NCBI GenBank assembly: GCA_052038315.1
Contig: JBQGCF010000091.1
Span: forward strand, 1-31,421
DNA: 31,421 nucleotides
Source: Iamia sp052038315
Lineage (GTDB): Bacteria > Actinomycetota > Acidimicrobiia > Acidimicrobiales > Iamiaceae
Direction: 5' to 3'
How positions within the stretch are numbered: the first letter of the stretch is position 1; the number at the start of each line of letters is the position of its first letter. Below the pieces are notes generated by a model, which saw only the letters and a list, made by a program, of their open reading frames with translations, was not told where the DNA came from and searched no databases. Below are positions 22,233 to 28,678 of the stretch, piece after piece. The position numbers and the translations under genes are program-made.

Positions 22233-23222
22233 GTGTCGACGACGGTGACGGACGCCGCGGGTGCGGACCCGTTCTTCACCGCGTCTCGGGTCGTCATCGT
22301 CGCCGGGAAGGGCGGAGTCGGCAAAACGACGGTGACCGCGGCCCTCGCCCTGGCCGCCGCCCGCCAGGGCCTGCGCCCGCTGATCGTCGAGCTGGAGGGC
22401 AAGTCCGGGTTGGCCTCGATGTTCGGCCGGGAGCCCCTCGACTACGAGGAGGTCGTGCTGGCCGACGGGGCCGCCACCGGTGGTGGCGAGGTCCGGGCCC
22501 GCACCCTCACCCCCGACGACGCCCTGATCGAGTACCTCGACGACGCCGGGCTCGGCCGCCTCTCCAAGCGGCTCGTCAGCTCCGGCGTGGTCGACATGGT
22601 GTCGACCGCCGTGCCCGGGCTGCGGGACATCGTCGTGCTCGGCAAGGTCAAGCAGATCGAGCAGAGGATGGCGTCCCGCGACCCGGAGGCGCCCGACCTG
22701 ATCGTCATCGACGCCCCGGCCGCCGGCCACGCCATCACGTTCCTGCGCTCGGCCCGGGGGCTGCTCGACGCCGTGCGGGTCGGCCCCATCCAGTCCCAGG
22801 CCCGGGACGTCCAGGCCATGCTGGCCGACGGGGCCCGGGCCCAGGTCGTGCTGGTGACGCTGCCGGAGGAGACCCCGGTCAACGAGCTGGTCGAGACCGC
22901 CTTCAGCCTGGAGGACGAGGTCGGCGTCAGCCTCGGGCCGGTCGTGGTCAACGGGCTGTACCCGACGCTCGACGGGCTCGACGAGGACCCGGCGTCGGCG
23001 GCCGAGGCGGCGAAGACGTCGCTCCGCACGGGCGAGGCCGAGGCCCTGGCCGCGGCGGCCGACTTCCGGCGCCACCGCATCGCCCTCCAGGCCGAGCAGC
23101 TGGCCCGGCTCGACGAGAGCCTCCCGCTCCACCAGGTCCGCCTGCCGTTCCTGTTCGAGGCCGAGCTCGACCCCGCCGGCCTCGGCGTGCTGGCCGACGC
23201 CTTCCTGGAGGGGCTCGGATGA
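22233..23222 (+). CDS. ArsA/Get3-like ATPase (first of pair, BagA-like)
   Basis: The 329-residue protein has the deviant Walker A GKGGVGKTT (about residues 25-33), a second P-loop-adjacent motif with LIVIDAPAAGHAITFL, and the C-terminal DESLPLHQVRLPFL typical of ArsA/Get3 ATPases. It lacks the arsenite-binding cysteines. It overlaps the second ATPase gene by four bases (ATGA). In M. tuberculosis the adjacent Rv3679-Rv3680 pair (bacterial Get3-like A and B), next to whiB4, is described as forming a complex; the same gene set occurs here. The GTG at 22233 has no Shine-Dalgarno and GTG 22245 is an alternative, so leaderless translation is possible. Confidence 0.88.
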   Translation: MSTTVTDAAGADPFFTASRVVIVAGKGGVGKTTVTAALALAAARQGLRPLIVELEGKSGLASMFGREPLDYEEVVLADGAATGGGEVRARTLTPDDALIEYLDDAGLGRLSKRLVSSGVVDMVSTAVPGLRDIVVLGKVKQIEQRMASRDPEAPDLIVIDAPAAGHAITFLRSARGLLDAVRVGPIQSQARDVQAMLADGARAQVVLVTLPEETPVNELVETAFSLEDEVGVSLGPVVVNGLYPTLDGLDEDPASAAEAAKTSLRTGEAEALAAAADFRRHRIALQAEQLARLDESLPLHQVRLPFLFEAELDPAGLGVLADAFLEGLG

Positions 23223-24319
23223 CCGATCGGCTCGTCCCCGACGACCTCGGCCAGCTGGTCGACGAGGCCGAGATCGTCATCTGCTGCGGCTCCGGCGGCG
23301 TGGGCAAGACCACGACCGCGGCCGTCCTGGCCCTGCAGGCGGCCCGGGACGGCCGGCGCGCCGTCGTCGTCACCATCGACCCGGCCCGACGGCTGGCCGA
23401 CGCCCTCGGGCTGGAGGGGATCGGCAACACGCCCACGCCGATCGACGGGGACTGGGAGGGCGAGCTGTCGGCGGTGATGCTCGACACCAAGTCGACCTTC
23501 GACGCCGTCGTGACCCGCTACGCGGCCGACCCCGAACAGGCCGAGCGGATCCTCTCCAACCGCTTCTACAAGAACATCTCCGGGGCCCTGTCGGGCACGC
23601 AGGAGTACATGGCCATGGAGAAGCTGTACGAGCTCCAGGCCGACGACACCTTCGACCTGGTCGTGGTCGACACCCCGCCGACCCGCCACGCCCTCGACTT
23701 CCTCGACGCGCCCAAGAACCTCACCCGGTTCCTCGACCACCGCCTCTACCGCATCCTCACCGCCCCGACCCGCGGCGTCATGAAGGCGGTGAACAAGGCG
23801 GCCACGTCGTTCATCCGCCAGGTCACCAAGGTGGTCGGGGCCGAGGTCTTCGACGACGCCATCGCCTTCTTCCAGGCCTTCGAGGGCATGGAGGACGGCT
23901 TCCGGGAGCGGGCCGACGCCGTGCTCCAGCTGCTCGACGACCCCCGCACCGCCTTCGTCCTGGTCGCCTCGCCCCGGCGCGACACGGTCGAGGAGGCCCG
24001 GTTCTTCGCCGCCAAGCTGGCCGAGTCGGACATCCCGGTGGCCGGGCTGGTGGTCAACCGGGTCCACCCGGCCTTCAGCGACCAGCTCCCCGAGGCCCTG
24101 CGCGAGCGGGCCCGGACCCTCGACGGGACCGACCTCGGCGGCCTCTACGCCAACCTGGCCGACTTCGCCCTCATCCGGGCCCGGGAGGACGAGCACCTCG
24201 AGGGGCTGGCCGAGCAGGTGGCGCCGGCGCCGGTGGCCCGGGTGCCGTTCCTCCGCTCGGACGTCCACGACCTCGACGGCCTGGCCGAGATCGGGTCGCA
24301 CCTGTTCCCTGCCAGCTGA
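23219..24319 (+). CDS. ArsA/Get3-like ATPase (second of pair, BagB-like)
   Basis: The 366-residue protein carries GSGGVGKTTT (Walker A, Lys30), VVTIDPARRLADALGL (switch I), and VVVDTPPTRHALDFLDAP (switch II/Walker B), with the C-terminal VAPAPVARVPFLRSDVHDLDGL. A long hydrophobic helical insert (about 175-225) fits the client-binding region of Get3-like proteins. No arsenical-binding Cys motif is seen, so arsenite pumping is unlikely. ATG 23219 overlaps the first ATPase stop, implying fixed stoichiometry and a heteromeric complex. Role inferred: ATP-driven handling of membrane or exported clients under WhiB-linked redox control. Confidence 0.9.
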   Translation: MTDRLVPDDLGQLVDEAEIVICCGSGGVGKTTTAAVLALQAARDGRRAVVVTIDPARRLADALGLEGIGNTPTPIDGDWEGELSAVMLDTKSTFDAVVTRYAADPEQAERILSNRFYKNISGALSGTQEYMAMEKLYELQADDTFDLVVVDTPPTRHALDFLDAPKNLTRFLDHRLYRILTAPTRGVMKAVNKAATSFIRQVTKVVGAEVFDDAIAFFQAFEGMEDGFRERADAVLQLLDDPRTAFVLVASPRRDTVEEARFFAAKLAESDIPVAGLVVNRVHPAFSDQLPEALRERARTLDGTDLGGLYANLADFALIRAREDEHLEGLAEQVAPAPVARVPFLRSDVHDLDGLAEIGSHLFPAS

Positions 24320-24328
24320 GAGCAGGTC

Positions 24329-24919
24329 CTAGCGGCCCTCCTCGATCAGGGCGATCAGCACGGCCAGGTCGGCGATCTGCGACGGGTCGTCGGCGAGGGT
24401 GAACTTGCCCCGCGATCGGGTCTCGAGGGCGACCGGCTCCAGCTCGGGGAAGGCGATCCGCTGCGCCTCGGCCCACGGCATCGGCCGGTGCCCGTGGACC
24501 CACAGCTCGTGGGTGGTCGCCGAGATGCGGGCGAACTCGACGGTGTCGCCCCCGGCCAGGCGCTGGCGGACGATGGCCAGGCGGATCGCCGTGCTGGCCG
24601 CGGTGGCCTCCCGGCACAGCCCGGCGAGCGGGCTCGACCGGTCGATGGTGCCGGTCCCCCAGCGGGCCCCCCGGCGCACGAAGGTCCACTCTGCCCTGCC
24701 CTTCGGCGGGCCGTCGGCATCGAGGGCCGCACCCGGCGCCTCGGTCGTGAAGATCTGGGTGGTGGCGTAGGGCAGGGCCACGGTGGAGCCGTCGCGGTCC
24801 TCGACCGCCAGGCCGCCCTCGTGGCGACGGGCCGAGCGACCCGTCTCCTTCCGCTTGAGCAGGCCGCCGAGGATCGGCGCCTCCTCGATCAGCGCCCCCA
24901 GCTCGTCGACCTGGCCCAT
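24329..24919 (-). CDS. Uncharacterised protein, possible PH-like (DUF6585-type) fold
   Basis: This soluble protein of 196 residues starts MGQVDELGALIEEAPILGG. It has alternating short strands (GGLAVEDRDGSTVALPYATT, AEWTFVRRGARWGTG) and a second half with MPWAEAQRIAFPELEPVALE. The pattern of surface read-out strands plus a PWxEV-like motif resembles DUF6585/PH-like proteins, with low confidence. GGGAGG upstream of ATG 24919 is a good Shine-Dalgarno. It is 14 bases downstream of the STAS gene and probably co-transcribed with it. No catalytic residues are evident. Confidence 0.65.
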   Translation of the reverse strand: MGQVDELGALIEEAPILGGLLKRKETGRSARRHEGGLAVEDRDGSTVALPYATTQIFTTEAPGAALDADGPPKGRAEWTFVRRGARWGTGTIDRSSPLAGLCREATAASTAIRLAIVRQRLAGGDTVEFARISATTHELWVHGHRPMPWAEAQRIAFPELEPVALETRSRGKFTLADDPSQIADLAVLIALIEEGR

Positions 24920-24933
24920 CGGAGGCCTCCCGG

Positions 24934-25281
24934 TCAGCCCGGTGCGCCCGCGGTGAGGACGGCCGCCGCGCTCTCGACCGTCTCCTCGACGGGGACCAGC
25001 CGGTCGAAGCCGGTGGTGTGGAGCAGGCGGGTGAGGGTGGGGCGACCGCAGGCGACGGCCACCTCGCCCCCGGACTCCCGAGTTCGGCGGATCCCGCCGA
25101 TCAGGGCGCCCAGGCCGGCCGAGTCCATGAACGGCACGTTGGAGAGGTCGATGAGCAGGTGCGACGCCGACGCCACATCGCTCAGCACCTCGCGGAAGTC
25201 GCCCACCGTGTAGGCGTCGAGCTCTCCGACCGGACGGCACAGCGTGTAGCCATCGGTGGAGGCGACCTCGATCTCGAGCAC
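24934..25281 (-). CDS. STAS-domain anti-sigma factor antagonist
   Basis: The 115-residue STAS protein has strand VGELDAYTVGDFREVL and the phosphorylation loop LIDLSNVPFMDSAGLGALIG, with the target Ser in MDSAG. The C-terminal VACGRPTLTRLLHTTGFDRL completes the fold. Unphosphorylated, such proteins bind an anti-sigma kinase (RsbW/SpoIIAB type) and free its sigma factor. No partner kinase is in the window. GAGGAGC before GTG 25281 supports the start. The region upstream contains a strong G-quadruplex motif. Confidence 0.9.
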   Translation of the reverse strand: MLEIEVASTDGYTLCRPVGELDAYTVGDFREVLSDVASASHLLIDLSNVPFMDSAGLGALIGGIRRTRESGGEVAVACGRPTLTRLLHTTGFDRLVPVEETVESAAAVLTAGAPG

Positions 25282-25301
25282 GGGGTTGGAGCTCCTCGTC
25301 C

Positions 25302-25323
25302 GGGGGTGGGGATGGGGCTGGGG
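25302..25323 (+). other. G-quadruplex-forming motif
   Basis: Four G-runs (GGGGG, GGGG, GGGG, GGGG) are separated by loops of only one, two and two bases (T, AT, CT), a very stable G4 pattern. It sits in the 129-bp gap between the divergent STAS and response-regulator genes, where it could affect either promoter. Confidence 0.6.
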
Positions 25324-25410
25324 CCGGGCTCCGCCGCGGGGCCCACCAGCCGGGCCGCCATGGTACCGGCCAGGTCGTGGCGGGCGCAGAGGCGGAGGTA
25401 GGGTCCCGGC

Positions 25411-25839
25411 GTGTCCGTGCTGCAGACCGTGCTCCTGGCCACCGACGCCGACTGGATCGCCGACGAGGTCGACGGGGCCCTGACCGACGACGACGTCGAG
25501 GTCCTGCGGGTCCGCACGGGCGCCGAGGTGGTCGACGTCGTCGCCGACCTCGAGCCCGATCTGGTCATCCTCGACCTCCAGATCGGCAACATGGGCGGCA
25601 TGGCCGTCTGCATGGCCCTCCACCTGGAGGAGGGCGCCGGCCGGCTCGACCCGGTGCCGGTGCTGATGATGCTCGACCGGCCCCACGACGTCTTCCTCGC
25701 CCAGCGCTCGCAGGCCGACGGCTGGATCACCAAGCCGCTCGACCCCTTCCGGCTCCGCCGGGCGGCCCAGGCCCTGCTCGCCGGGCGGGAGTGGCACGAC
25801 GGCGAGGTCGACCCGGCCGCCGACGCGGTGGCGCCCTAG
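25411..25839 (+). CDS. Single-domain response regulator (receiver only)
   Basis: This 142-residue protein is a stand-alone receiver: VLLATDADWIADEVDGAL, phospho-acceptor Asp in LVILDLQIGNMGG, VLMMLDRPHDVFLA and Lys in WITKPLDPFRLRRAAQALLA. It has no DNA-binding output, so it must act through protein contacts. It diverges from the STAS gene, which suggests a shared general-stress or partner-switch pathway by position only. GTG 25411 has a moderate GGAGGTAGGG upstream. Confidence 0.82.
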   Translation: MSVLQTVLLATDADWIADEVDGALTDDDVEVLRVRTGAEVVDVVADLEPDLVILDLQIGNMGGMAVCMALHLEEGAGRLDPVPVLMMLDRPHDVFLAQRSQADGWITKPLDPFRLRRAAQALLAGREWHDGEVDPAADAVAP

Positions 25840-25848
25840 CGATACGCG

Positions 25849-25879
25849 TTGGAGGGACAGCCCCCGTCGGGGGTAGTGT
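25849..25879 (+). promoter_or_regulatory. Candidate tRNA-Pro promoter
   Basis: TAGTGT (25874-25879) is a plausible TANNNT -10 about 15 bases before the tRNA. TTGGAG (25849-25854) could be the -35, though its 19-base spacing is long. A CCCCCG-T-CGGGGG palindrome lies between the boxes and may instead terminate the response-regulator transcript. Confidence 0.35.
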
Positions 25880-25893
25880 CCCCACTCCACACA

Positions 25894-25970
25894 CGGGGTG
25901 TGGCGCAGCTTGGCAGCGCGCTTCGTTCGGGACGAAGAGGTCGTGGGTTCAAATCCCGCCACCCCGACCA
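25894..25970 (+). tRNA. tRNA-Pro (anticodon CGG)
   Basis: A 77-base tRNA with a 7-bp acceptor stem (CGGGGTG / CACCCCG), D-arm GCGCAGCTTGGCAGCGC, and anticodon stem CTTCG/CGAAG with loop TTCGGGA (anticodon CGG). The T-arm GTGGGTTCAAATCCCGC and encoded CCA end are intact. It lies at the boundary between ordinary chromosome and the lower-GC segment. Confidence 0.97.
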
Positions 25971-25976
25971 GAAGAG

Positions 25977-26396
25977 TCACGTTGGAACCCTGTCCCTTTC
26001 GAGGGGCAGGGTTCTTGTCTTCCCAGCAGAAGTTGCCTCGGGGACGTTCCAGGTGGAGGGCTCTGGCCCCTGGTAGGGCGGGGGATTCCTGGTCCCCCGC
26101 TGCCTGGGCGGCATCGGGGCGGATGGTGGAGGCTCCGGTCCGCAGGGTGGCGCTCTCGGCCTGAATTCGGACCGACAGGTCTCTGCGGCCGCGTGGGACG
26201 ACTGGTGGGCTCCCCCTTCCCACAGGATCTGGTTCCCGTTGCACACGACCGGCACCCACCGCTCGGGCTGCATGCTCTCGCAACGCCCGCCCGCCGTGAT
26301 GGTGCGACCGAGCACCTCATCCGTTGAGATCCGAGAGGTGATGACGGCGCCCGGCTTCACGAGCGTGTTGCTGATGTAGGTCTGCGTGGTTAGCAC
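25977..26396 (-). CDS. Uncertain small ORF, possible degraded accessory gene
   Basis: A frame of 139 residues begins at GTG 26396 with an excellent AAAGGAG Shine-Dalgarno five bases upstream. The first 75 residues (LTTQTYISNTLVKPGAVITS, then PERWVPVVCNGNQILWEGGA) look like real protein. The rest is Pro/Arg-rich, runs through the tRNA terminator hairpin and does not look coding, so a frameshift or decayed 3' end is likely. No family is recognised. The rest of 26022-26606 apart from the HTH relic shows nothing convincing. Confidence 0.35.
   Translation of the reverse strand: MLTTQTYISNTLVKPGAVITSRISTDEVLGRTITAGGRCESMQPERWVPVVCNGNQILWEGGAHQSSHAAAETCRSEFRPRAPPCGPEPPPSAPMPPRQRGTRNPPPYQGPEPSTWNVPEATSAGKTRTLPLERDRVPT
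25985..26021 (+). terminator. Rho-independent terminator of tRNA-Pro
   Basis: GAACCCTGTCCC (25985-25996) pairs with GGGGCAGGGTTC (26003-26014), one G-T wobble, loop TTTCGA, and TTGTCTT follows. It is 15 bases after the CCA end and is the best intrinsic terminator in the window. Confidence 0.8.
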
Positions 26397-26470
26397 GTGA
26401 CTCCTTTGGTGCGATCCCCCGCCGCGTACGAACAAGCGCACCCAAGGCACCTGTGCGTGGCGATCAACGA

Positions 26471-26606
26471 GGGCGCCGACCCGGCGGACGCAGCAGCGTG
26501 AAGCCGGCCCCGAGGAGGACTCGGCGTAGGTAGCGCTTGTCCACGTTGAAGCTCCACTACCTCGAGCAGCACGTGCCCGCAGGCGTAGCGGCAGCAGGCG
26601 ACGACA
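26471..26606 (-). pseudogene. Decayed 3'-end copy of the tandem-HTH gene
   Basis: These bases align with 28125-28262, the 3' end of the intact HTH gene, in the same orientation. There is a 25-base perfect match at 26528-26552 against 28179-28203, and a 24-base perfect match starting at 26471/28125. The copy carries a 3-base insertion, a 2-base deletion that shifts the frame, and several substitutions. Only the last 45 or so codons are present. The XRE gene's stop lies at its right-hand edge. Confidence 0.8.
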
Positions 26607-27071
26607 TCAAGCGAGCTTCAGACCTGGATCGTCCTCGTCAGATGCACTCGGTGCTGGCGAAAGACCCAACAGAGCGAACAGGGTCCGTGTCACTGCCTTG
26701 TCGTCCGGACTGAGGGCTGGGCCGGTTCTCAGTCTCTCGATGAGAGCGTCTAGGAGGGCTGGCTGACGGGGCTCTGCTCCTGGCGTGCCAGCCAGCAACG
26801 CTTCATCGACGGCGTACCCGAAAGCGTGCTCACCCACGCCACGCCCAGGCATGTCCACGCCCGCCTCGGCTGCGTACTCCTGCAGCTTCGTGAGGGTGCT
26901 CCGTCGAGGCTTGGTGGCACCTGACAGCCAGTTGGAGACCTGGGACTGCGTCGCCTTGAGTCCCAGCCGGGCCAGGTACTCGGCGCATTGACGTTGGTTG
27001 TGGCCATGTCGATCCATGGCCTCTTGCAGCGCCTCTCGATCGAGAGCCATGCGGCCTGAATCGTTCGACAT
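26607..27071 (-). CDS. XRE-family (Cro/C1-type) repressor
   Basis: The 154-residue protein has a Cro/C1 helix-turn-helix (LQEAMDRHGHNQRQCAEYLA, then ATQSQVSNWLSGATKPRRST, LTKLQEYAAEAGVDM). A C-terminal region of about 80 residues (EALLAGTPGAEPRQPALLDA, then LIERLRTGPALSPDDKAVTR) is of unknown fold. ATG 27071 is preferred: a TACGAT -10 lies nine bases before it, so the mRNA is probably near-leaderless; a farther in-frame start at 27131 lacks support. Codon use is visibly less GC-biased than in the flanking chromosome, consistent with acquisition. It probably represses itself and the divergent small genes through the palindromes at 27122-27178. Confidence 0.8.
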   Translation of the reverse strand: MSNDSGRMALDREALQEAMDRHGHNQRQCAEYLARLGLKATQSQVSNWLSGATKPRRSTLTKLQEYAAEAGVDMPGRGVGEHAFGYAVDEALLAGTPGAEPRQPALLDALIERLRTGPALSPDDKAVTRTLFALLGLSPAPSASDEDDPGLKLA

Positions 27072-27080
27072 ACACCGCAG

Positions 27081-27111
27081 ATCGTATGCGACACACATCC
27101 ATGCCGTCCAA
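27081..27111 (-). promoter_or_regulatory. Candidate promoter of the XRE gene
   Basis: On the minus strand TTGGAC (27111-27106) and TACGAT (27086-27081), 19 bases apart, precede ATG 27071. The -10 to ATG distance implies a transcript starting within about three bases of the start codon. Confidence 0.4.
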
Positions 27112-27121
27112 TCGCCATGAT

Positions 27122-27178
27122 AGTTGATCAACTCGTTGCAAACTGCATTGCATGCGATATATACTTACATCGATGCAA
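27122..27178. promoter_or_regulatory. AT-rich operator/promoter region of the XRE module
   Basis: AGTTGATCAACT (27122-27133) is a perfect 12-bp palindrome. A strong plus-strand promoter follows: TTGCAA (27136-27141), 18 bases, TATACT (27160-27165). TTGCAT (27148-27153) and ATGCAA (27173-27178) form an inverted pair across the -10. This is the most AT-rich stretch in the window and the expected binding region for the divergent XRE repressor. Confidence 0.6.
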
Positions 27179-27317
27179 CTACAGGCATGTCATTCGATAC
27201 AGAGGGCCTTGCGCTCAACTGATCGGGCGGGCAGGCTTACGAGTCTCGCAGGCGGTCGCTGTGCGTAGGCCTCCAAGGGGAACCCCACACCGACGCCACC
27301 TTCTTCGGAGGTCGACC

Positions 27318-27743
27318 ATGGAAAGGACCTCGGCTCCGACCTCCGGACCTGTCGACTCAAGGGAGACGCAGTCGAGCGGCACCATCGCCGATCCACTGTG
27401 GGCAACAGATATCGAGATCGCTTGGCCGGCAGGAGTGGAGCGCCATCCAGCGGTCCTCGATCGTGTGGCACAGCACATGGGCGACCGAGTGTGCTCACTG
27501 AGCGTGGATCACGCCGGGGTGCAACTCACCTGCGTCCTCGATGAAGTTGAGCGACCTGCAGCGCAGACCCGCTGTGAGGCGCTCGCCGGGGACGTTCTCC
27601 AGTTGCTGGGTCTAGATGGATCGGCACTCGATCGGTGCGAAGTGATATCGCTGCCTGCGCTCGACGGATCGGACGCCCAGTCCGCCGGATGGACAGCTCG
27701 CCTGACGTTGGTGCCAGCGCCCGACAGGACATCCCACTTCTAG
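27318..27743 (+). CDS. Small hypothetical protein of the XRE module (141 aa)
   Basis: This 141-residue soluble protein is not recognised. A disordered N-terminus (about 30 residues) precedes an alternating strand/helix region: DIEIAWPAGVERHPAVLDRV, VCSLSVDHAGVQLTCVLDEV, and AQTRCEALAGDVLQLLGLDG. GGAGG nine bases before ATG 27318 is a strong Shine-Dalgarno. Transcription from the strong promoter at 27136-27165 would give a leader of about 145 bases. Codon use is less GC-extreme than the core chromosome. Confidence 0.65.
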   Translation: MERTSAPTSGPVDSRETQSSGTIADPLWATDIEIAWPAGVERHPAVLDRVAQHMGDRVCSLSVDHAGVQLTCVLDEVERPAAQTRCEALAGDVLQLLGLDGSALDRCEVISLPALDGSDAQSAGWTARLTLVPAPDRTSHF

Positions 27744-27815
27744 GAGTCCTAGGCCTCTAAGATTTCCTCGGCTGGTCACCGCCGCCTCGAAGGTGTCCTG
27801 CCGGAGGTGCCAGCA

Positions 27816-28118
27816 ATGAACGACGCCAGTCGCCAGTCCCTACCCACCGAGTTCTCCTCGGCCCTCGTCCGTGCGCACCGGGTAGCAGCCGACCATGGAT
27901 GGACGTTCTCCATCGACGGCGACGCCGCCGTTTTCACCGCAGCTGATGGCGGTCGTAGCCAGCGAGTGAAGTTGAACCACCTTGTTGGTGATATCGATAC
28001 GACCCTCAGAGTCCTACTGGTCAGGCTTTCCCCTCGTGGACTCCCGAGCGGTGTGCCAGCAAACGCCCTCCACCAGGGCTTCGACCGCTATGGACGACAC
28101 ATGGTGGAGAAGGGTTAG
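27816..28118 (+). CDS. Small hypothetical protein of the XRE module (100 aa)
   Basis: This 100-residue soluble protein is not recognised: LPTEFSSALVRAHRVAADHG, WTFSIDGDAAVFTAADGGRS, and LNHLVGDIDTTLRVLLVRLS. GGAGG eight bases before ATG 27816 supports the start. It lies 72 bases after the 141-residue gene and is probably in its transcript. Its TAG overlaps the TAA of the convergent HTH gene. A role linked to the XRE regulator, as an effector or antitoxin-like partner, is only positional. Confidence 0.65.
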   Translation: MNDASRQSLPTEFSSALVRAHRVAADHGWTFSIDGDAAVFTAADGGRSQRVKLNHLVGDIDTTLRVLLVRLSPRGLPSGVPANALHQGFDRYGRHMVEKG

Positions 28119-28663
28119 GCCGTCGGGCGCCGACCCGGCGGACGCAGCGTGAAGCCGGCCTCGGGGAGGACCCGGCGCAGGTAGCGCTTGTCCACGTTGA
28201 AGCGCTCCCCTACCTCGATGAGCGAGAGCCCGGAGGCGTAGAGGCGGCCGGCGGCCTTGATCTGGTCGGCGTTGAGGGTGCGACCTTGGCGGCGGCGCTG
28301 CGGGACCGCTGCCCGGTTGAGGTGGTTCATGACGGTGGAGCGGTGGATGCCGAAGTGCCGGGCGAGGTCGTTGATCTCGGAGCCCGACCGGCGCAGGGCA
28401 GCCAGTTCCTCGACCTGGGCGGGGGTGAGCCGCTGCTGGTGCTGACGGGGTGGGCGCTGAGGCGCTGTCTCAGCGGGGAGATCGAGGTCTCGCCACTGGA
28501 CGGGATTCTTCCGGGAGTAGGTCGCCAGGGCGACCAGGAACCTGACAGGGCCGGCACCCAGGTGCCGGCCCTTCGTCGTGCGGGACCGGGGTCGACGAAC
28601 GGCAGCCGCCGCCACCGGGTGGACACACTCCCGGGCGCATGGTCGGGGCCACCGATCGCTCAC
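28115..28663 (-). CDS. Tandem-HTH DNA-binding protein (Hin recombinase-like C-terminus), start uncertain
   Basis: The secure part (about the last 105 codons) has two helix-turn-helix units. They are LTPAQVEELAALRRSGSEIN then FGIHRSTVMNHLNRAAVPQR, and LNADQIKAAGRLYASGLSLI then FNVDKRYLRRVLPEAGFTLR. Such tandem units occur at the C-terminus of serine recombinases and in stand-alone DNA-binding proteins. No catalytic recombinase domain is present. The upstream 75 codons look poorly protein-like, contain a 24-base hairpin at 28548-28571, and have no good start with a Shine-Dalgarno, so the gene may be a 5'-truncated remnant. A decayed copy of its 3' end lies at 26471-26606. Confidence 0.6.
   Translation of the reverse strand: MSDRWPRPCARECVHPVAAAAVRRPRSRTTKGRHLGAGPVRFLVALATYSRKNPVQWRDLDLPAETAPQRPPRQHQQRLTPAQVEELAALRRSGSEINDLARHFGIHRSTVMNHLNRAAVPQRRRQGRTLNADQIKAAGRLYASGLSLIEVGERFNVDKRYLRRVLPEAGFTLRPPGRRPTA
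28548..28571. terminator. Strong GC hairpin, possible terminator
   Basis: GGGCCGGCACC (28548-28558) and GGTGCCGGCCC (28561-28571) are perfect 11-bp arms around CA, followed on the plus strand by TTCGTCGT. It lies inside the doubtful 5' part of the HTH open frame and could end the plus-strand transcript of the XRE module. A smaller GTCGCC-AG-GGCGAC palindrome is at 28521-28534. Confidence 0.45.
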
Positions 28664-28678
28664 GAAGGAGTGGGGACC

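Larger units (their letters stand above)
26471..28262. repeat. Direct repeat pair bracketing the accessory module
   Basis: The left copy (26471-26606) and right copy (28125-28262) are direct repeats about 1.65 kb apart, estimated near 85% identical by eye, most similar in two blocks of about 25 bases. Between them lie the XRE gene, an AT-rich control region and two small genes. This could be a pair of decayed attachment-like ends or a relic of tandem duplication. Confidence 0.6.

Noticed and set aside
22233..24319. Arsenite efflux ATPase (ArsA) function
   Set aside because: No arsenical-binding cysteines, ArsB or ArsD are present; the paired Get3-like arrangement next to WhiB explains the locus better.
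25840..25980. Protein-like phrase VAGFEPTTSSSRTKR on the minus strand
   Set aside because: This is the well-known spurious translation of a tRNA gene's antisense strand.
24934..26283. Long minus-strand ORF extending the STAS gene upstream through the tRNA
   Set aside because: The extension crosses the response regulator antisense and the tRNA; the STAS fold and Shine-Dalgarno place the start at 25281.
26390..26572. 60-codon minus-strand ORF
   Set aside because: It is the frameshifted translation of the decayed HTH gene copy, not a separate gene.
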